NCBI GenBank assembly: GCA_003116975.1
Contig: BGKB01000198.1
Coordinates: 1 to 64,000, forward strand
Length of the DNA: 64,000 nucleotides
Source of the DNA: Aurantiochytrium sp. KH105
Taxonomy: Eukaryota > Sar > Bigyra > Thraustochytrida > Thraustochytriidae
Direction of reading: 5' to 3'
Part shown: positions 18,970 to 29,313 of the stretch, piece by piece
Numbering within the stretch: the first letter of the stretch is position 1
Layout: each line of letters begins with the position of its first letter
Translations under genes and position numbers: made by a program
Notes under the pieces: generated by a model
Database searches by the model: none
Seen by the model: only the letters and a program-made list of their open reading frames with translations
What the model was told of the DNA's origin: nothing

Positions 18970-21900
18970 ATGAAGAGGTTGGCAGGCCCTCCGGGCCGAC
19001 GAGCGCCGGACGAGGCTGCGCCGGCTGCGCCATCACGTGTGATGAAATCGAATTCGCTTCAAGAGAAACAACAGCCGCAGCAGCCGCAGCGCCGACGAAG
19101 GCGAGGATTTCAGGCGCCCAAGCAACACGGAACCTTGACCAAGTACTTTTGCGCCAAACCACCAACTGAGTCAAAGGAGAGCAAGTCCAGCGAGCGTAAG
19201 CTGGGCACCTTCTTTGCACCCGCGTTGCCCTCTTCCTCTTCCTCCTCCTCCTTTTCCTCCTCAGCAGCAGCAGCATCGTCATTGTCATCCTCGTTTTCCA
19301 AGGGGACCGCTGCAGCAAAACCGAAAACAAAGACGTCCTCATTAACGCCGTCATCACGGAGCGCATCGAAGCGCAGCCAACTTCTCTTGCCACAAAAGTT
19401 CCGAAATAGCGAGGAGAGTTTCCTGGGAGCGAGACCCTCTCGACTCGTTTTCCCTTGCAAACTGACGGGACGACGCTTCCATCCCAATGCCATCTTCGTG
19501 GAAAGTGATCAACAACCAGCCACCCAAAATGTCGAAGATCGAGAAGAAGCTGTCGTCTATTGGGAACGAGAGCCTGGGAACCGGTTCGATCGCAATGCCA
19601 TCCTCGTCCGTAACGCCACACATCAAGACATTGGCTACATTGAGCGCACTGACAGCGCGTACCTCGCAACGCTCCTCGACACAGAGGAGCTCGAGGTGGA
19701 GCATGCGGTGGTTCTGCGACCCAACGATCTCGCAAGCAAGGTGTATCCAATGCTTGCAGTATTCCGGATTCGCAGTCCAGGCGCCCTTAACCTTGCAGCA
19801 GACGCCTCGCGACCTCGCGAGAATAGAACCACTGTTATCAACCTGGCCAACAGTAGTAGCAGCAGTAGCGCCGGATTTGCGAGCGCACGATCCTTGGCAG
19901 GGCCAAGGAATTGCGGCGACTACAATGCAACTCGCAGTGTGCTTTCCCCTCGCAGCCAAGAGGCCCTCGATCAGTTGACAAGCGCGATCAACGAGCGAGA
20001 CGCACGCAAGATGTTCAAGAGCCTATGCTTGAACGACAAAGCTGCGCTCGCAACGAAAAAACGCAAGGCTCAAAATGGCGCTCAGGCAACTCTGTTTGGC
20101 CCACAAATCATCAAGCGCCAACAGCAAGACGGGTCGCGCGTTGCACGCAATTGCGAATTCTGGAACGCAAAGGCCTCCGCGCCGGTGCTTCAATCCCTCT
20201 TTGAGGCGGCTGCGTTTGACTTTGTTGATGTTTGGACACGATTGCGTTGCGTGTGCCGCGCGTGGCGCGAGGTCATCGAGTCGCCGTCCTTTATGTCCAT
20301 GCGCAAGGCGTACTGGAGAGCGCTCCATGGTGCCCGGAACCCGCTCTCCTTGCCTCCTCTTGGCCCGCAACCGGTCAATAATCTCGGCGACTTTGCTCAA
20401 GCTTTACAAAGAGAGAGTCCATGGCTGACAGTCGAGCGTGCCGAGGCGCTCGCAAGACTTGCCGTCGAGGAGCACGATTGCGGTTGGCAAAATTTTATAG
20501 CAACTCGCCAAGGCAAGGAAGACCAGCGGGGCGAGCTCCTCGTCTATCCCCTTTTATTGGGCGGCTCGCAAGTGCGTCTGCGTTTGCTCCAAGCTCTTCT
20601 TCCACGTCACGTGCGAGAAGCGCACCGTGCCGAACGCACAGAACTCGTGTATGCCCTCGTTCGCATCCTGCGCACGGGGCCCTGGGCCGGAAGTTCATAC
20701 CGTTGGGCTTCCGTGCTGGCCGACATTGAGCACGGATTGTTTCTTCAGGAGAGGGCAACTGGACTGCTCGTGTCCTCACCCGAGCAAAGTTTCGTGCGAA
20801 GAGCAGATCCGAGCAAAGCGAGAACCTTGACTACCGAACAGCTTGCCATCGTGCAATCAAATCTCGCTGTTGGCGATGTCATTGTTGTCCGCGCTCTCGC
20901 GGGAACGGGTAAGACGACCACCTTGGTAAACTACGCGCGTTTACGTCCGGAGACACGTTTCCTGTACTTGGCTTTTAACGTCAGTGTCGGTGAAGAAGCA
21001 CGCACGTTATTTCCAGAAAATGTCAAGTGCACGAACTTGCACAAACTCTCGTACGCTCGTGTGGGCCGCAAGTACAAAATTTCAGAGGACCTTGATGCTC
21101 GTGCAGTGCAGCAATGCGACGAGACCCGGGATCTGGAACATTTTACCGTCTTTAGTGTGGGCAAGACGAACCCAAGCGCTTCCGGTGCTTCGTCGCGCGT
21201 ACTCCTGCGTTTGCCCAAGGAAAGACTGTGCAAGCTGGTCAAGCTGGCAGTGAACGCCTTTGTCGCATCTGCGGATCCCGAGCTTTGCAGCACGCATGCC
21301 GAATGCAGTGTGGCGACTCTTGATGAGGAAGATCGTGCCAAGTATCGCGTGGATCCCGACGCACGGCTTGCCCCAGCAACAACAGACCTCACACAACTTG
21401 TGACCAAGCTGGCACGCAATGTGTGGGCGGCCATGTGCAGCAAGACGTTACCAATGTCCTCCAACGGGCATCTCAAGCTTTACCAGCTGCAATGCCCCGA
21501 CCTGGCTCGCTCGTACGATGTGATCATGTTGGACGAGGCCCAAGACTGCACGCCCTGTGCACGCGACTTAGTGATGCAGCAGCGCGGATGCGCTCGTATT
21601 CTCATTGGGGACCAAAACCAAGCAATTTACCAGTTCATGGGCGCCCAAGACGCGCTCAACGTGAAAAATTACTACCCGGAGGCCCGCATTCGATCCTTCT
21701 TGCTATCGAGGTGTTTTCGTTTTGGCCCCAACGTCGCAGCCGTGGCCAATGGGATTTTGCAGCACTGCGCGCACACCTCGCAGATTCTGCTCGGTGCACG
21801 TCCACCTTCGGACGAGGCCGAGTATTCATGCGGTGTCAAATGGGACTGCGAGGCCGGGGCCGACACAGCGCTTTTTGCGACGAGATATGAACAAGATGCG

Positions 21901-22728
21901 CAACGATCTGCAAACGCTCGTGCAAAAGGCACTGTTGCTTTTATTTCCCGCAGCAATCGCGGCTTGCTCGAGCATGCTCTTCGCATTGCACACGATATGC
22001 CAAAAGCTCGTTTCGGTATTGTTGGGGGCCTCCAGGCATCCCCGCTCGCGACGCTCGCTGACCTTGCTCGCTTGGCATTGCGAAAATTGAGTGAGGTGGA
22101 GAGCCCACTCGTGCGCAAATTCCAAAGTATCGATCAGGTTCGAGCGTTCGCGGCCAAGGCCAAAGAGTCTGACATGAGCACCCTGCTCGGATATCTCGAC
22201 CAGATCGAGCCGGAAACTGTGGTCAGTTTGTACGCGCGACTGCAGAAGCAGATTCAGCCCTGGAAGGAAGCACGATATGTCATGTCCACTGTCCACAAGG
22301 CCAAAGGTCTCGAATTTGACAGTGTCTACCTCTTGTCGGATTTTCAGAATCTCGTTCACGTCGACGAACTTACACAGCAACTCAACATCGATTCCTCGGT
22401 GGACCCTGCCGAGATTAACCTATTGTACGTGGCTGTCACACGCGCCAAGCGCGAGCTCTTTTTGAATCGCTCGCTACGTGATTTGCAAGCTGCTCGTCCA
22501 TATCTCGTGGCACCGATTCTTCGAAGTCCAGACGCATCGACTGCCAAGAAAAAACAGCCTTCGTGTCAAGAGTGTGGTAGCAAGCCCACCCTTGTCACAG
22601 ACGGTCTCGAGCTTGCCTTTGAACTCCAGCATGTCGAGCGCAGAGACGTTGTGATGTGCGCTCGATGTGCAGGTATTGGCAAGAATCTTGAAGCTTCGGA
22701 CCAAGCCACACAATCCACGCAACGGTAA
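18970..22728 (+). CDS. FBH1-like F-box/UvrD DNA helicase with N-terminal HIRAN domain
   Basis: This 1252-residue superfamily 1 helicase probably remodels stalled forks and removes RAD51 filaments, as FBH1 does, and acts as an SCF F-box subunit. Order of parts: a disordered Ser-rich N-terminus with two PCNA-box-like motifs (HGTLTKYF at 53-60, KLGTFF at about 77-82); a HIRAN-like domain (about 156-270, PCKLTGRRFHP, NRFDRNAILVRN, IGYIERTDSAYLA); an F-box (about 405-440, FDFVDVWTRLRCVCRAWREV); and the UvrD core. In the core, Walker A is ALAGTGKTTT (K648), motif II is VIMLDEAQDC (D855), then GDQNQAIYQF, RCFRFGPNVA, STVHKAKGLEFD and YVAVTRAKREL. A zinc ribbon of two CxxC pairs closes the protein (about 1199-1236). 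The start at 18970 (gacaccATGa) is preferred over an in-frame ATG at 18859. HIRAN is not part of animal FBH1 as I know it. Confidence 0.9.
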   Translation: MKRLAGPPGRRAPDEAAPAAPSRVMKSNSLQEKQQPQQPQRRRRRGFQAPKQHGTLTKYFCAKPPTESKESKSSERKLGTFFAPALPSSSSSSSFSSSAAAASSLSSSFSKGTAAAKPKTKTSSLTPSSRSASKRSQLLLPQKFRNSEESFLGARPSRLVFPCKLTGRRFHPNAIFVESDQQPATQNVEDREEAVVYWEREPGNRFDRNAILVRNATHQDIGYIERTDSAYLATLLDTEELEVEHAVVLRPNDLASKVYPMLAVFRIRSPGALNLAADASRPRENRTTVINLANSSSSSSAGFASARSLAGPRNCGDYNATRSVLSPRSQEALDQLTSAINERDARKMFKSLCLNDKAALATKKRKAQNGAQATLFGPQIIKRQQQDGSRVARNCEFWNAKASAPVLQSLFEAAAFDFVDVWTRLRCVCRAWREVIESPSFMSMRKAYWRALHGARNPLSLPPLGPQPVNNLGDFAQALQRESPWLTVERAEALARLAVEEHDCGWQNFIATRQGKEDQRGELLVYPLLLGGSQVRLRLLQALLPRHVREAHRAERTELVYALVRILRTGPWAGSSYRWASVLADIEHGLFLQERATGLLVSSPEQSFVRRADPSKARTLTTEQLAIVQSNLAVGDVIVVRALAGTGKTTTLVNYARLRPETRFLYLAFNVSVGEEARTLFPENVKCTNLHKLSYARVGRKYKISEDLDARAVQQCDETRDLEHFTVFSVGKTNPSASGASSRVLLRLPKERLCKLVKLAVNAFVASADPELCSTHAECSVATLDEEDRAKYRVDPDARLAPATTDLTQLVTKLARNVWAAMCSKTLPMSSNGHLKLYQLQCPDLARSYDVIMLDEAQDCTPCARDLVMQQRGCARILIGDQNQAIYQFMGAQDALNVKNYYPEARIRSFLLSRCFRFGPNVAAVANGILQHCAHTSQILLGARPPSDEAEYSCGVKWDCEAGADTALFATRYEQDAQRSANARAKGTVAFISRSNRGLLEHALRIAHDMPKARFGIVGGLQASPLATLADLARLALRKLSEVESPLVRKFQSIDQVRAFAAKAKESDMSTLLGYLDQIEPETVVSLYARLQKQIQPWKEARYVMSTVHKAKGLEFDSVYLLSDFQNLVHVDELTQQLNIDSSVDPAEINLLYVAVTRAKRELFLNRSLRDLQAARPYLVAPILRSPDASTAKKKQPSCQECGSKPTLVTDGLELAFELQHVERRDVVMCARCAGIGKNLEASDQATQSTQR

Positions 22729-22888
22729 CTTCTTTCTCTTTTGACGCAAAATGACCAACGATTCATCGAAATGCGCACACAGCATACATGTGCGGTGAAA
22801 AGTAAAGGACACCACGCTCAATTTATTATAAATCATGTAGATCTGTTTGGACGAAAGACTTACTCATGTATGGCAATACGAGTCAATC

Positions 22889-25041
22889 CTAAACGGGAGA
22901 GCAGCATCGCGCATTCGCTTTGTTGCCACGTCTCTTGCAACGAATCTTACTCTTTCCCGACTTTACTTGGTAATACATTTTGGTGCCGCAGGAAGTAGCC
23001 GACCAAACCCATTTCTTGTTGATTTTGCAGTCACTCGAGGCGTCGTCATCAGCATTGAAAAGCTGGGCTCCGGAACACATGACAAAGCCGAGATTTTCGC
23101 AGACTTCTTCGGCCGATGCGAAGCTACCCTTTGAACATGAAGATGGAGTGACAAGTACCGTGCTACGCGGCACGTCCACCGCGTCGTAACACGCAGGCTC
23201 GAGATTTTGCAAGGGAAGAAAGGCCCACGTGCAATTGGCTACCTTGGCGCAGGCAAGCTTGGAGAGCGTGCCACACGCAAGCGAAGGATCGATGTCGTTG
23301 CATCTGCCATAGATCTGATCCCATATGCACTCTGGGCGCTGTTTACATTTCGACTTTTTCCCGTCCAATGACGCGCACAAAATAGTTGGTGCACTCGTTG
23401 GCGCGAAGGACGGGGGTGTAATAGGAAAGGGTGTCGGCGCGAGGGTATTATTGAAGCTGGTAGAGCCGAGTCTGGCAATGACGGGGCCATCCTTTGCTTC
23501 GACGAGACTTGCAAATGTCTTGCCGTCTTCGTAGCTAATCGTCACGGAGAAGATGTCAACGCCTGGTCTTGCGCTATCGCTGGAGGTGATGGACCCATTT
23601 TTTGCCTTGCTGCGAAAGATGACTGCCTTTGCGCCCATAGTTAGCGCGACTTCTGCTTGTTCGCAAGAGCCATTATACTTTACGAGAACGACCTTTCCAC
23701 TGAGCATTTGGTCAGAGATTTGGCAAAGATTGGTCTCCGCGACAACAAGTTGGCCTACAATCGTAGTAGAGAGAGGAAAACCAACGTAGAATGACTGCGC
23801 ATAGTCGACGCAAAGCGCGTCGGCGCAAACTACGTTGGGTTCATTCATCGATGGCATCGTGGGTGCAAAGGTTGGCGCAGTGGGGGATCTAGGTCCCCAA
23901 GGCGACTGTGCGAGAAGATTGGGCGTGCCTTCGCCTTCCAGTCCCGTTAGGCGGTCGGCCACAGCAAGATCGAAGAGTTCGCTTTGCGCGAGCGTTCTGT
24001 TTTTGTCGTGTTTCTCAAGGAGGAGGGCCGCAATACCGGCCACGTGTGGAACAGACATGGAAGTCCCCGAACGGACGTCGGTGGCCGTAGTGCTCCCAAT
24101 GTACGTCGAATTAATAAACCTCCCAGGTGCAAAGATGTCGACGCAAGTACCATAGCTGGAAAACCATGCCATCTTGTCCTCACTCTGTGTAGCACCAACC
24201 GTGATAACGCCGCCATTTTGCCCGTTTCCGCCTGCTGAGGCGGGAGATGCCAGGCATGCGTTCTCATTTGAATTGCCGGCGGCAACGACAACGATCATTC
24301 CATTCTCGATTGCTTCTTGGCAGGCGTTGTTTTGTGCAAGGGAGACGACGCCACTTATGGACAACGAAATGACCGCGGACTCGCCTGCAAATCGTGTCCT
24401 TTGATACTCGACGGCCGCTGCGACGCCTCGGATTGTTGTAGAACCGTAGCCCCGACCTCGCTCGTTTGCGATGCGAATGCTGAGCACCGTGGCCTGCGGA
24501 GCCACTCCAAAGGTCTTTCCGGCGGCAATACCGGCGCAGTGCGTGCCATGGCCTCGAGGGTCATCTTCTTCGTGCGGGTAGAAGTCCTGGATCGCGTAAG
24601 CTCGGCCTTCAAAATCCTCGTGCGCGAGGTTGACACCTGTGTCGAGAACGTAAATATTGATGCCTAGACCGGCATAGGATGCGTTAAAGGGAGTCTCGCT
24701 AAGTGGCAAGTCCTTTTGGTCGATGCGGTCCAGCCCCCACGAAGGCGGCGCCGACGACGACCCATCGTCGATGGTGACTTCTGTGTCTTCTTCGACGTGG
24801 ATCACCTTGTCGAGCGAGCTGACATAGTCTGCGAGCGCGGAAGTCCCGGAGAAGAAGACAAAGCACGACTTGACGGTCGTCGTCTCAAGCGTTTCGTCTT
24901 CGTCCTTTTCTTCTTGCCCGCTTTGATATAGCTGCGCTGCAAGAAGCGCTTTCTTCTTTTGCCTCCACGATTTCACGAGCTCCGCGACCTCTGCGCACGC
25001 GAGGTCCGTGTTCTCGCTGTCCTCTACCTGCGCGATCCACG

Positions 25042-25075
<34 letters not shown>

Positions 25076-25285
25076 CTCCGCGAGCGTCCTTCCGTTGTGC
25101 CCCGCGTTTTCCGAGTCCCAGGCGGCTTCAAGTTCTCCTTGCGCCGCGTCGTCCCACTTTTCCGGCGCCGTCCACAGCTCGCTGCGCGCCGCGGGGGGCG
25201 CGGAACCCGTGTCCGCGGCGGCGAGGGAGGCCGCCGCGAGGCCCGCGGCCGCCGCCGCCAGCAGCAGCGCGCGCGAGGCCGCCAT
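22889..25285 (-). CDS. Secreted subtilisin-like serine protease (S8) with PA domain and Cys-rich tail
   Basis: The 798-residue preproprotein has a signal peptide (ALLLAAAAAGLAAASLAA), a propeptide with a poly-Ser tract (about 72-82) and an inhibitor-like segment, then the S8 catalytic domain (about 180-470). The triad is visible: D215 in YVLDTGVN, H246 in HGTHCAG and S409 in SGTSMSVPHVAG, with the oxyanion Asn in VVAAGNSN. This pattern is of the proteinase K/pyrolysin type. After the catalytic domain come a Pro/Thr linker (PTAPTFAPTMP), a PA-like domain (about 490-630), a second linker (PITPPSFAPTSAPT) and a cysteine-rich C-terminus of about 150 residues that may bind carbohydrate or substrate. 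It is predicted to be extracellular or vacuolar. It converges tail-to-tail with the helicase gene, with only 160 bp between the stops. Confidence 0.92.
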
Positions 25286-25650
25286 CGCCGCGCGCGAGGC
25301 CGCCGCTCCGGGTCTGCAGCGGCGCGCGCGACTCGGCCGGGGTCCCGCGGTCGCCTCGTTTCGCCCGCCGTTTCGAGTTCTGTTGGAACGCCCGGAACGG
25401 GTCTTTCGGGTCTTTCAAGGAAGTTCATTTCTTTTCTTTTCGTTTCGGGCCGAGGCCCCCGCGCCCGCGCCGCACTCTTCGATTCGAGCTGCCCGCGCCC
25501 GCGGACTTCTGTCTCGCGCTTGCGAGGTCGGTGTCCGGCCTGCGCGCCGCCGCGACCCGCGCTCGCTCATCGCCGACGCGAGCCAGCGCAGACGCGGGGG
25601 TCGGCCGGGTCGCCGCGAGATCGAGATTGCGGGGTCGACTTTTGATGGCC

Positions 25651-25683
25651 AGGGAGGGAGGGAGGGAGGGAGGGAGGGAGGGG
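25651..25683. repeat. GGGA tetranucleotide microsatellite
   Basis: About eight AGGG units are tandemly repeated without interruption. Confidence 0.9.
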
Positions 25684-25741
25684 CTGTTTTCGCCGCGGCT
25701 CTTTCTTCCTGCGACTGCGGAGCTGGCGGGCGCGAGCGCGT

Positions 25742-25789
25742 GCAAGCAAGCTATGCAAGCAAGCTATGCAAGCAAGCTATGCAAGCAAG
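25742..25789. repeat. 13 bp tandem repeat (3.7 copies)
   Basis: The unit GCAAGCAAGCTAT is repeated exactly three times, followed by a partial fourth copy. Confidence 0.9.
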
Positions 25790-26369
25790 TACGCAACTTG
25801 ATAGACGCCGTTTATCACGGGTCAGGAGAGGACGTCGTTGGGTGCAAGGGGAAGAAAGCAACGAATGCAGAAAGGGAAAACGTGGTGGTGGCCGGAGGCC
25901 GTGTGACTGGCAGGCGGAACGTTCAAGGACGTGTGTATGATATTCATACATACGCGAGTGCGAAGGTCAGAACGTGCTGCGAAGCGGACGATGATCGGAG
26001 TAAAGAAGAAGAAGAAGAAGAGGAAAGAATTCTGAGAGGCATCGAGAGAATGCCCAAGAGCGCAGCAAATGAAGCCATCCAAGGTACTCTATGCGGTAGC
26101 AGAGCTCGCGACTGCAGATAGCCAGCCTTTCAGCCTTTCAGCTTTTCAGCCACCCAGCTGCGACTGCAAGAACCTAGATCTTCAAATAAAAGAAAATGAT
26201 GTTTTCCGATGCTTTCAAGAGGAAGAAAAATATGTAGGCCAGGCGCTCTCGCGCTCTGACTGACTGCTGACTGACTGCCTGGCTGACTGGCCGACTAACT
26301 GCATGGCTGCACCGCAGACGTAAGAAAAGAGTCAGAAACTGACTACGAAGTATACCATGGTATGTATAC

Positions 26370-27779
26370 TTAATCGCTCTTGGCGCGCTTAGCCGGGGGC
26401 TCTTGACCATCAGTGGCGTGGCCATTGGCTTCCTTGAGTACCTTGGCGTCGGCAATGAGGTGGTCGCTGAGACGGAAAGCCATTTCCATGCTCTGAGAAT
26501 AGTTCAAGCGAGGGTCGCAGAGCGTGGCATAGCGAAGCTTGAGGTCGGTCTCGGAGAGATTTTCCGGGCCACCGGTGCACTCGGTGACATTGTCGCCAGT
26601 GAGCTCAAAATGCACGCCTCCTAGGCGGCTCTTTAGAGAAGCGTGGACCTTGATGCACTCCTCGACCTCCTTGAGCACGGCGTCAAAGTCGCGCGTTTTT
26701 TGGCCATGCGTCGTGGTGGTCGTGTTGCCGTGCATGGGGTCGCACGTCCAGAGTACGGGAAGTCCCGCCTCCTGCACAGCCTTGAGAAGAGGCGGGAACA
26801 TGGTGGCCACGTTGTCGGCGCCAAAACGCGTGATGAGCGCAATTTTGCCTGGCGCAGCGGCGGGGTTTGGCCAGAGACGCTGAATGAGGGCCACGAGCTC
26901 GTCGGGCTTGGACGAGGGCCCGACCTTGATGCCAATGGGATTGGCGATGCCGCGAAAGTACTCAATGTGCGCGTGGTCGAGCTGGCGCGTCCGATCTCCG
27001 ATCCAGAGAAAGTGTGCGCTGCGGTTGTACCACTTGCCATCAGGTGCCTGGACCGTCATGGCTTCTTCGTACTCGAGGTGAAGTCCCTCGTGCGAGGTAA
27101 ACATGTCGACGGACTGGAGAACAGGGTCGAGCTTGACGCCACAAGTTTCGATAAAGTTCATGGCATCCGTGATGCGCGTGGCAATGCCCTGATACTGGTC
27201 ACGGCGCGCTGCGTTCTTGACAAACTCCATGTCCCAAGCAGGCGCGAGGCGCAGATCTGCCATTCCTTCCGCGATAACGACCCTTGCGTAGTTGATGGTG
27301 GCTGCGCTGTGGAAGTAACCCTGCACAATGCGCTCCGGATCCGGCTCACGGTCTTTGGGGTCGAAGCCGTTGACATTGTCTCCGCGGTACGAGGGCAGTT
27401 CGACGCCATCGACCATTTCCGTGTCCTTGGAGCGAGGCTTGGCAAATTGACCAGCGAGGCGGGCCACGCGAACGGTGGGTGTTCTTGCGCCGTAGGTGAG
27501 GACGAGGCTCATTTGCAGGAGGATTTTAATCTTGTTCTCGATGGTCTGCGCCTTGCAGTCGTCGAACTGCTCTGCGCAGTCGCCACCCTGGAGCAAGAAA
27601 CGCTTGCCCTCGACACATTCCGCAAGAGCACCGCGCAGGGCCTCGATCTCGTGCACGGCTACAAGAGGCGGGAGGTCCCGGACCTTGGCGATGCAGGTCT
27701 TGAGCTTGTCCTCGTCCTTGTACTTGGGCTGCTGCTTGGCGGGCAGCTCGCGCCACGAGCTCGGCGACCACGATGTCAT
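26370..27779 (-). CDS. Class II 3-deoxy-7-phosphoheptulonate (DAHP) synthase
   Basis: This 469-residue enzyme condenses phosphoenolpyruvate with erythrose 4-phosphate, the first step of the shikimate pathway to aromatic amino acids. It matches the plant/actinobacterial class II type throughout: N-terminal SWRELPAKQQPKY; FLLQGGDCAEQFDDC with the metal-binding Cys; KPRSKDTE; LPSYRGDNVNGF; TSHEGLHLEYEEA; WIGDRTRQLDHAHIEYFRGI; GIKVGPS; CDPMHGNTT; and GGVHFELTGDNVTEC followed by the DPRLNYSQSMEMAF end. Metal and PEP-binding residues are therefore intact. Unlike plant enzymes, it starts directly at the conserved core without a plastid transit peptide, so a cytosolic location is inferred. The C-terminal 25 residues are a basic, Pro/Lys-rich extension (PPAKRAKSD). 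Confidence 0.96.
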   Translation of the reverse strand: MTSWSPSSWRELPAKQQPKYKDEDKLKTCIAKVRDLPPLVAVHEIEALRGALAECVEGKRFLLQGGDCAEQFDDCKAQTIENKIKILLQMSLVLTYGARTPTVRVARLAGQFAKPRSKDTEMVDGVELPSYRGDNVNGFDPKDREPDPERIVQGYFHSAATINYARVVIAEGMADLRLAPAWDMEFVKNAARRDQYQGIATRITDAMNFIETCGVKLDPVLQSVDMFTSHEGLHLEYEEAMTVQAPDGKWYNRSAHFLWIGDRTRQLDHAHIEYFRGIANPIGIKVGPSSKPDELVALIQRLWPNPAAAPGKIALITRFGADNVATMFPPLLKAVQEAGLPVLWTCDPMHGNTTTTTHGQKTRDFDAVLKEVEECIKVHASLKSRLGGVHFELTGDNVTECTGGPENLSETDLKLRYATLCDPRLNYSQSMEMAFRLSDHLIADAKVLKEANGHATDGQEPPAKRAKSD

Positions 27780-28414
27780 CTTTCTTTGGACCTTTACAGA
27801 GTCCGCTTTGCGACGCCTTGCGTGCGAGGCTGCGCGACGCGCAATACTCGCCTTTCCTCGTGCTCTCCTCCGCGCCCGGGTGGTCCTCGTTGGCCTCTCC
27901 GCGTTGGCGTCTGCCTGCCTGCCTGCTCAAAGTGGACGGCGCCGCGGGAGTCTTTTGACTTTTTGTGTACCACTCACACCATGTATGGAGGAGCGCACGG
28001 GTCTCGGAACAAGCGGCGGCGACCCACAAATCGTCTGCAGCGGCATCGATGCGCGAAGCGGTCAAGGTGGGCGGGGAAGGAAAATTGGCTCTCGTGCGGA
28101 AGGAGAACCTCAGGTTGCTGGGTGAACTTTGCGCAGCCGGTATCGTACGAGATTGAAGTGATGAAGATGATGGGTTTGCGCGGCTGGGACAAGATGAATT
28201 CTCAGCACATTCTGCAGCTGCAGATCGGGTGGCTACATGACTCACGTATCTTGCCCTTGCGACTGACCCGTTATCATCAATGAAAGGGATTGTGTGGGGA
28301 TACGAGTTTGCGGGCGACCGTCAGAAGCAAAAAGTTATTGGGCAAGCGAATGGAGATCGCTCTCTTGGATTGAAAAGATAAATCATCCATGACCCCGGAC
28401 TAGCAAGGCAGAAG

Positions 28415-28449
28415 AGAGCGCGCGCGCGCGCGCGCGAGAGAGAGAGAGA
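28415..28449. repeat. GC then GA dinucleotide microsatellite
   Basis: About nine GC units run directly into about seven GA units. The alternating GC part could adopt Z-DNA. Confidence 0.85.
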
Positions 28450-28677
28450 TTGCGAACATCGCTTGCTGCAAATGAAAAGAGATGACTTACAATTCCGCAT
28501 TCTCGGCTGACGAGGCTGGACCTGCTTCTTGGTGACTACTTTTTGAAAATGAGCTTGAAGTCCCAAAAGAGTTGCAAGCGTCAAAATGCGAACTTGGACC
28601 TCGCTGTGTCACAGAACAGGTCTCTAAAATTGCAAGCAAAGCCTGTAGAGAAAGAATCAAGAGCCACAACCTGCTTA

Positions 28678-28786
28678 CATGAACGAATTCTGCTGCAATC
28701 ATGAACGAATTCTGCTGCACTCATGAACAAAGTCTGCTGGACTCATGAGCGAGGCCTGCTGCACGCATGAACAAGGCCTGTGCTCG
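28678..28786. repeat. Five-copy 22 bp tandem repeat
   Basis: Units begin CATGAACGAATTCTGCTGCA and recur at 28678, 28700, 28722, 28744 and 28766 (the last is 21 bp). Divergence increases along the array; the first two differ only in the final two bases. Confidence 0.9.
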
Positions 28787-29276
28787 TATTTTTCGTGAAA
28801 TGTTCTTTCATGTCCGACTCAACTTCATGCTTGCCAATCATTTTAACCTTTAGCAATGTATATACAACTGGCAAGCTTGGATTGCGGCACATTTACTGTA
28901 GTACAGGGGGAAATAAGGAAAGCTACGGACCGATGGCCGTAGAAGAGTAGATTTTGCCTCAAGAAGGTGAAGCGCGAGAGGCGCCCTTTACAATAAATAA
29001 TCAAGACCATGTAGAGGCGCTGGCCGGCCCGGGGTGGCAGCAAGAGTTCTGAAGAACGTTCTTGAAAAACATGCGATGGACGTAGGATATGTCCACGATT
29101 CCAAGCAGAGTTAAGGGCCAGAAAGAAATCCACGAGCCAGACGATCAAAAGCCGGCGTACTTCCCGAACCTCAAGAACTGTTTGTGCCGCACGGTGAGGA
29201 TCCGCACGTTCGATCAGCATGTCAGATGGAGCGGTTCGAGAGGCAGGCCGAGCAAACACGACAAAGCAGTCCGTCC

Positions 29277-29313
29277 CACTCACTCACTCACTCACTCACT
29301 CACTCACTCACTC
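29277..29313. repeat. ACTC tetranucleotide microsatellite
   Basis: Nine perfect CACT units. Confidence 0.9.

Larger units (their letters stand above)
25286..26369. other. Gap upstream of subtilisin gene, repeat-rich
   Basis: This interval holds the promoter side of the protease gene and the 3' side of the DAHP synthase gene. It contains GGGA and 13 bp tandem repeats, a GAA run near 26007 and, near 26120-26290, short direct repeats (cagcctttcag, gactgactg). No gene is seen. Confidence 0.55.

Noticed and set aside
28678-28786. Regular short repeats considered as a CRISPR array
   Set aside because: Units are directly adjacent with no spacers, in a eukaryotic context; this is a minisatellite.
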